DNA of 61,242 bases from positions 1 to 61,242 of the forward strand of contig JAGARU010000013.1 of assembly GCA_017622085.1 (NCBI GenBank), given 5' to 3'. How positions within the stretch are numbered: the stretch's first letter is position 1; each line of letters begins with the position of its first letter. A model generated the notes under the pieces. The model was given only the letters and a program-made list of their open reading frames with translations, was not told the DNA's origin and made no database searches. The position numbers and the translations under genes were made by a program. This DNA comes from Clostridia bacterium. Its GTDB lineage: Bacteria; Bacillota; Clostridia; Oscillospirales; CAG-272. Positions 57,291 to 61,242 of the stretch are shown here, piece after piece.

Positions 57291-58925
57291 ATGAAGCTTC
57301 GACTAACGGCACTTGTGCTCCTCGTATCCACAGCCCTCTCCCTTGCGGCCTGCGGAGCCGTTCCGGCAGATACAACGCCGACGGAGACGTCGCCATCAGC
57401 GAATTCCCCGACGGTTACAACACCGACATTAACAACTCCCGCAGACACGACACCGACAGAAACCACGCCCGCTGTGGATCCTGACACCTTTTACGATCCG
57501 GCAACCAAGAAAATTGATCTTAGCAAATTTAACTTTCAAGAAGAGTTTTCCTACAATAAGTTTTACGCTTCAAACGGAATCATTCTTCCCTACCGGCTAT
57601 ACCTTCCGCCCACGTACAGCGAGGCGGAGCAATATCCTCTTCTCGTTTATTTACATGGGGCCGGATCCCGCGGAACCTTTAACAACACGCCCCTATATGA
57701 GGCCTCCATATACCTGAAGCACGCGGACAGCCCGGCGTTTCATAGCATTATGTTGGTGCCTCAATGCCCGGAAAACGGGTGGTGGAACGAGAGGATTCTG
57801 GATGCATTTGTAGAGCTACTGGATTCCATTAACGAAACCTATTCGACCGATTCCTGCCGCCAGTACATTACGGGAGCCTCCATGGGCGGCGACGGCACGT
57901 GGCAGATGCTGGAGAGCTATGCAGATCGGGTTTCTGCCGCGATTCCGGTGGCCTCTGCCGGTAGAGGATACGTGACGGAGGATATGCTGGACGTGCCGAT
58001 CCACATAATCTACGATGACGCGGACACAGTGATCCCTACCTCATTTATTGAGCCCATGTATCAGCAGCTGTTAAGCGGCGGCAACGAGGATGCCGTGCTT
58101 ACCAAAACCAGCGGCCACGGGCATCAGATCTGCAACCGATTTGTAAGTGAGACGGACATTTCTGCCCTTGAATGGCTCTTTGCGCAGCGGCGGGAGACCG
58201 GCACCAAGCGGAGTGCGGATGGGATTTCTCGGTATGAGAGCTTCTATACTTATCACGAATTTACCGGAACAAACGGGATTACTCTGCCATACCGTCTTTA
58301 TTCACCAGAAAATGAAAAGGCACCTCTTTTGCTTTACTTGCACTCCGAGAGCGTATGCGGCACGGACAACAAGCAACCCTTGGAGGAGATTGACCGATGG
58401 GCACCTTACACCAGCCGAAGCAATCAAGCTCTCATTTTGGTTCCTCAATGCCCGGCGGGGCTTACGTGGACGGAAGATGTGATCGACGTGCTGATGGAAC
58501 TGATGGCGGATCTTGAAAGCGCCTACGGCATTGACCTCTCCCGAAGATATGCGGTTGGCAACGGAATGGGAGCGGACGGAATTTGGGATATTACTGTGCG
58601 TTATCCCGAGACGTTTGCGGGAGTAACCGTTTTTGATGAGACTGCGAGTCCGGCTAAGCATGGGAAGGATACGGAGCTCATTCTGGATCGGTTGGCACAT
58701 GGCTCAAACGAGATGCTGGCCATCGTTTACTGTGATCATCATACGGCGCCGTATTACGAGCCTTATGGACTTGCGGCCGGGGAAAACAACTCTCAAAGCC
58801 TATATTTCATTTATTTTGAACGATTCCACTACACCACGCCCTATCAGCTTGCCACCTACATTGACACCTTGTTTGGTCGGCGTTTGAATCAGGCTGGGGT
58901 TGTAGAGCGGATTCCCATTTCATGA
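57291..58925 (+). CDS. Lipoprotein with two tandem esterase domains, second one lacking the nucleophile
   Basis: 544 residues, start supported by GGAGGTATCCTC. Signal peptide with lipobox LAAC (Cys21), then a Thr/Pro-rich linker (about 24-62) suited to spanning the wall. Domain 1 (about 85-300) is an esterase-D/PHB-depolymerase-like alpha/beta hydrolase: YLHGAGSRGTF, nucleophile Ser197 in GASMGGDG, acid near YDDADT (241-246) and His in SGHGHQI (274-280). Domain 2 (about 318-530) repeats the same order (YRLYSPENEKAPLLLYLHSE, ILVPQCPAG) but the elbow reads GNGMGADG, so the serine is replaced by Gly425. Domain 2 is probably a binding or structural pseudo-enzyme. Likely cell-surface hydrolase of polymer esters. 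Confidence 0.83.
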   Translation: MKLRLTALVLLVSTALSLAACGAVPADTTPTETSPSANSPTVTTPTLTTPADTTPTETTPAVDPDTFYDPATKKIDLSKFNFQEEFSYNKFYASNGIILPYRLYLPPTYSEAEQYPLLVYLHGAGSRGTFNNTPLYEASIYLKHADSPAFHSIMLVPQCPENGWWNERILDAFVELLDSINETYSTDSCRQYITGASMGGDGTWQMLESYADRVSAAIPVASAGRGYVTEDMLDVPIHIIYDDADTVIPTSFIEPMYQQLLSGGNEDAVLTKTSGHGHQICNRFVSETDISALEWLFAQRRETGTKRSADGISRYESFYTYHEFTGTNGITLPYRLYSPENEKAPLLLYLHSESVCGTDNKQPLEEIDRWAPYTSRSNQALILVPQCPAGLTWTEDVIDVLMELMADLESAYGIDLSRRYAVGNGMGADGIWDITVRYPETFAGVTVFDETASPAKHGKDTELILDRLAHGSNEMLAIVYCDHHTAPYYEPYGLAAGENNSQSLYFIYFERFHYTTPYQLATYIDTLFGRRLNQAGVVERIPIS

Positions 58926-58926
58926 A

Positions 58927-58960
58927 ACAAGCGGTTGCACCGAAGGGTGCAACCGCTTGT
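58927..58960. terminator. Hairpin terminator between convergent genes
   Basis: Fifteen-base perfect stem (58927-58941 with 58946-58960), loop GAAG. The flanking T-runs are poor (CATCATTT on the plus strand), so it may act with other elements. It ends near the folD stop codon. Confidence 0.75.
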
Positions 58961-58962
58961 CA

Positions 58963-59814
58963 TCATTTCGTCATTCGTTTTTCAGAAGCCACAAGTGTGT
59001 TTTGGAGTAGGGTTGTGATGGTCATAGGGCCAACACCGCCGGGAACCGGGGTAATATAAGAAGCTTTCTCCGATGCGCTTGCGAACTCTACGTCGCCGCA
59101 AAGCTTTCCATCGGATTTTCGGTTCATGCCCACGTCGATAACGACGGCACCCTCTTTGATCATATCACCGGTGATAAACTCGGCTTTGCCGATGGCTACC
59201 ACCAAAATATCGGCGCGTCGGGTGATTTCTGCCAAATTTTTTGTGCGGGAGTGGCAGACAGTAACCGTACCGTTTTTCTGCAAAAGAAGCAACGCCTGGG
59301 GCTTGCCCACAATGTTGCTACGGCCAACGACAACGCATTCCTTGCCTTCCACTTCAATGTTGTACTCCTTCAAAAGAGTCATAACACCGGCAGGGGTGCA
59401 AGGAAGAAATTCATAGTTACCGATCATGATTTTTCCGGTATTGACCGGATGGAACGCATCCACATCCTTGTTCGGATCGATAGCGAGAATCACACGCTCC
59501 TCGTTAATGTGCTTGGGAAGCGGAAGCTGAACCAGAATTCCGTCGATTTTGTCTTCGTGATTCAGACGCTCCACAAGAGCAAGCAGCTCCTCCTCAGTAG
59601 TGGATTCAGGCAAGGCATGAACCTCGGAATACATTCCCACCTCCTCGCAAGCCTTCGCTTTATTGCGAACGTACACCTGCGATGCGGGGTTTTCGCCCAC
59701 GATAACAACAGCCAAGCCGGTTACTTTACCCTGCTCTTTCAGCTCCTGAACTTTTTTTGCGATCTCACCGCGAACCTTGCGGGAGGTCTCTTTTCCATCA
59801 ATTCGTATTGCCAT
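58963..59814 (-). CDS. folD: Methylenetetrahydrofolate dehydrogenase/cyclohydrolase
   Basis: 283 residues from MAIRIDGKETSRKVRGEIA; an ATG two codons earlier is possible, both behind GAAGGAG. Landmarks are GENPASQVYVRNKAKACEEV (catalytic Tyr and Lys), DGILVQLPLPKHINEE, VVVGRSNIVGKPQALLLLQ and PVPGGVGPMTITTLLQNT. FolD interconverts methylene-, methenyl- and formyl-tetrahydrofolate for purines and fMet. It overlaps the 3' end of lgt by 17 bases. Confidence 0.97.
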   Translation of the reverse strand: MAIRIDGKETSRKVRGEIAKKVQELKEQGKVTGLAVVIVGENPASQVYVRNKAKACEEVGMYSEVHALPESTTEEELLALVERLNHEDKIDGILVQLPLPKHINEERVILAIDPNKDVDAFHPVNTGKIMIGNYEFLPCTPAGVMTLLKEYNIEVEGKECVVVGRSNIVGKPQALLLLQKNGTVTVCHSRTKNLAEITRRADILVVAIGKAEFITGDMIKEGAVVIDVGMNRKSDGKLCGDVEFASASEKASYITPVPGGVGPMTITTLLQNTLVASEKRMTK

Positions 59815-60745
59815 TTTCATTTTCTCCTTCTTCGTTGGCCGCTTCGGGTTCGGAAACCGCTTCGGCGCCATAAACACCGCTATCAATTTCTGCAAATACG
59901 CGCTCGCATTCCTGCGTTTCTGCTTTTTTCTGGCGAGCGTAGATAACAATCATCCACGCCATGCATCCCACGAACAGAATAGCAGCCAGGATCTGAGAGA
60001 CGCGGAAAGGACCCCACATCAAGCTATCGGTGCGCAGACCTTCAATCAGCATACGACCAAAACCGTACCATGCGGCATAGGCCAAAAGCACTTGGCCATC
60101 GTATTTTTTCTTTTTTCTGAGCTGATTCAAAAGGATGAATCCGAGAATGTTCCAAAGGGATTCATAAAGGAACGTAGGGTGGAAGTAATAGGTGTTGCTT
60201 CCATACGTAATGCCCATGCGCCAAGGAAGGTTGGTAGGACCGCCATAGGCTTCTGCATTGACAAAATTGCCCCAACGGCCGATGGCCTGAGCCAGAGCAA
60301 CGGAGGGGGCCACAATGTCCAAAAGACGGAGAACGGGAATCTTCCGCCAGCGGGCAACAAGGAATATGGCTAATGCACCGAAGATCAGACCGCCGTAGAT
60401 CGCCAAGCCGCCGTTCCAGACGGAGATCATGTTTTTCAAGGTTTGGCCAACGTTTGACCAGAAGCTACCACCGGTTACAATATAATTATCGAGAGAAAAT
60501 ACGATGTAATAAATTCGTGCGCCGATGACGCCGATTGCGATGGCCGATAGGGCTACGTCAAAGAAATAATCCGGGTTCCAGCCTTCCTTCTTCCAATGAT
60601 GGTATACGTACAGCACGCAAAACAGCATACCGCACATAATGATCAGGCCGTACCAATGAACTGACAGGCCGAAAATTTTAAACGCAATTTCGTTTACCTC
60701 AAAGGGCCCGATGCCGAGTCCGGGAAATGATATAACGTTCGTCAT
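59798..60745 (-). CDS. lgt: Prolipoprotein diacylglyceryl transferase
   Basis: 315 residues, seven hydrophobic segments, start MTNVISFPGLGIGPF at 60745 (AAAGGA upstream; an ATG six codons earlier is open). Signature segments are VWNGGLAIYGGLIFG (catalytic-type His replaced by Asn in the HGGL-like motif), IGRWGNFVNAEAYGG (lgt signature) and WYGFGRMLIEGLRTDS. It adds diacylglycerol to the lipobox cysteine, and so would process the lipoproteins seen elsewhere in this window. The acidic C-terminal tail (about 40 residues) is lineage-specific. Confidence 0.95.
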   Translation of the reverse strand: MTNVISFPGLGIGPFEVNEIAFKIFGLSVHWYGLIIMCGMLFCVLYVYHHWKKEGWNPDYFFDVALSAIAIGVIGARIYYIVFSLDNYIVTGGSFWSNVGQTLKNMISVWNGGLAIYGGLIFGALAIFLVARWRKIPVLRLLDIVAPSVALAQAIGRWGNFVNAEAYGGPTNLPWRMGITYGSNTYYFHPTFLYESLWNILGFILLNQLRKKKKYDGQVLLAYAAWYGFGRMLIEGLRTDSLMWGPFRVSQILAAILFVGCMAWMIVIYARQKKAETQECERVFAEIDSGVYGAEAVSEPEAANEEGENENGNTN

Positions 60746-60780
60746 TCTAACGCTTCCTTTCAAATCTGTAATCTTGCTCT

Positions 60781-60809
60781 ATTGTACACCATTTTTCCCT
60801 TCAATTCAA
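60781..60809 (-). promoter_or_regulatory. Sigma-A promoter for lgt-folD
   Basis: Minus strand TTGAAT (60804-60809), 17-base spacer, TACAAT (60781-60786), about 35 bases before the start codon. It lies just behind the rRNA terminator. Confidence 0.75.
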
Positions 60810-60830
60810 TGGGTAACTCAAAGAAAATAA

Positions 60831-60857
60831 AAAAGCTCGCCAATTCAGGCGAGCCTT
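60831..60857 (-). terminator. rRNA operon terminator
   Basis: AAGGCTCGCC pairs with GGCGAGCTT around a short TGAATT loop, with TTTTTTATTTT following on the minus strand; it ends about 83 bases after the 23S 3' end. Confidence 0.9.
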
Positions 60858-60939
60858 GAAATGTTCATTAAAAACCGAATAAATCTACTTCGAAAAACTT
60901 TCACTCAACAACTTCTTAAGTTTCGTATTGAACCTTGTA

Positions 60940-61242
60940 GTTCAAGCTGTCGGTCTATTAGTACCAGTCAGCTAAATACATTACTGCACTTACACCCCTG
61001 GCCTATCAAACTTGTAGTCTACAAGTGACCTGTGCGGCCGAAGCCGCCGGATATCTTATCTTGAGGTGTACTTCACGCTTAGATGCTTTCAGCGTTTATC
61101 ACAACCGTACGCGGCTATCCAGCTATGCCCTTGGCAGAACAACTGGTGCACCGGAGGTACGTTCGACCCGGTCCTCTCGTACTAAGGTCAACTCCTCTCA
61201 AATATCCTACGCCCACGACAGATAGGGACCGAACTGTCTCAC
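60940..61242 (-). rRNA. rrl: 23S ribosomal RNA, 3' end (partial)
   Basis: Reverse complement carries universal 3'-terminal 23S landmarks: CTTAGTACGAGAGGACCGG (the sarcin-ricin loop), CACCAGTTGTTCTGCCAAGG, and GGTACTAATAGACCGACAGC near the end. The 3' end is estimated at about 60940 from the expected closing helix. The gene continues past the window. No 5S rRNA sequence lies between this end and the lgt promoter. Confidence 0.95.

Noticed and set aside
57257..57487. Val/Gly-repeat frame opposite the esterase N-terminus
   Set aside because: Arises from the complementary strand of the Thr/Pro-rich linker repeats; no start signal.
57424..57490. Short repeats with period near 12-15 bases (ACxACxCCx)
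   Set aside because: They encode the low-complexity Thr/Pro linker of the lipoprotein, not a CRISPR or regulatory repeat.
60746..60939. Possible 5S rRNA or tRNA after the 23S gene
   Set aside because: No 5S conserved segments or cloverleaf can be formed; the region holds only the terminator and the lgt promoter.

Overview
The window looks like a chromosomal contig from a low-to-moderate GC, Gram-positive anaerobe of the class Clostridia, probably an uncultured gut lineage. The evidence is a set of endospore genes (cotJA-cotJB-cotJC, yabP, yabQ, a SpoVB/MurJ-type flippase), a Firmicutes-type L27 with a cleavable N-terminal extension beside its protease Prp, hemZ, a c-di-AMP synthase with its YbbR partner, strong Shine-Dalgarno sites and consensus sigma-A promoters. 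I cannot name the genus.

Layout. 0.2-14.6 kb is a run of minus-strand accessory genes: nucleases (a zinc-ribbon/Vsr-like/NUMOD1 protein and a GIY-YIG protein), a DUF2971 protein, NUDIX and GNAT enzymes, a DUF5131 protein, a radical SAM enzyme and an AttH/CrtC-like protein. Several genes there are broken: a frameshifted alcohol dehydrogenase, a TipAS protein with an early stop, and a helicase tail. 14.8-25.5 kb holds singly transcribed small-enzyme and transporter genes (DUF6512, GNAT, Xre regulator, pyroglutamyl peptidase, MFS, esterase, reductases, MATE, SGNH hydrolase, flavodoxin-like, SDR, nitroreductase), many separated by bidirectional terminators. 25.6-27.8 kb is an OmpR-type two-component system next to a small membrane-protein gene whose promoter carries an 11-bp direct repeat.

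27.9-29.5 kb is the cotJ spore-coat operon plus a DUF1540 small gene. 29.5-44.8 kb is a long minus-strand housekeeping block. In transcription order it runs cdaA, cdaR, a COG2509-like flavoprotein, recJ, relA/spoT, dtd, hemZ, a uridine-kinase-like gene, spoVB, mazG, then hup from its own promoter, rqcP, yabP, yabQ, divIC and a membrane protein. 45-48.6 kb (plus strand) carries a PHP phosphoesterase, a small membrane protein, prfB, a TrmH-family methylase and a MazG-like protein. 48.6-54.1 kb is a second accessory block on the plus strand, again rich in NUDIX and GNAT enzymes, including a Sel1-NUDIX-GNAT fusion. 54.1-55.2 kb is rplU-prp-rpmA behind an L21-type leader. 55.3-57.1 kb is pyrF preceded by a gene joining an Xre helix-turn-helix to a degenerate orotate phosphoribosyltransferase. 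57.3-58.9 kb is a divergent lipoprotein with two esterase domains. folD and lgt follow, and the window ends in the 3' part of a 23S rRNA gene that is terminated without a 5S gene.

Most noteworthy: the Xre-OPRT-like fusion, which has lost the catalytic lysines and flexible loop of PyrE and is next to a 31-bp palindrome, so it may be a pyrimidine-sensing regulator analogous to PurR; the six-finger Vsr-like nuclease; the Sel1-NUDIX-GNAT protein; and the repeat-flanked promoter beside the two-component system. All assignments are from reading the sequence and remembered family motifs; no database search was run.
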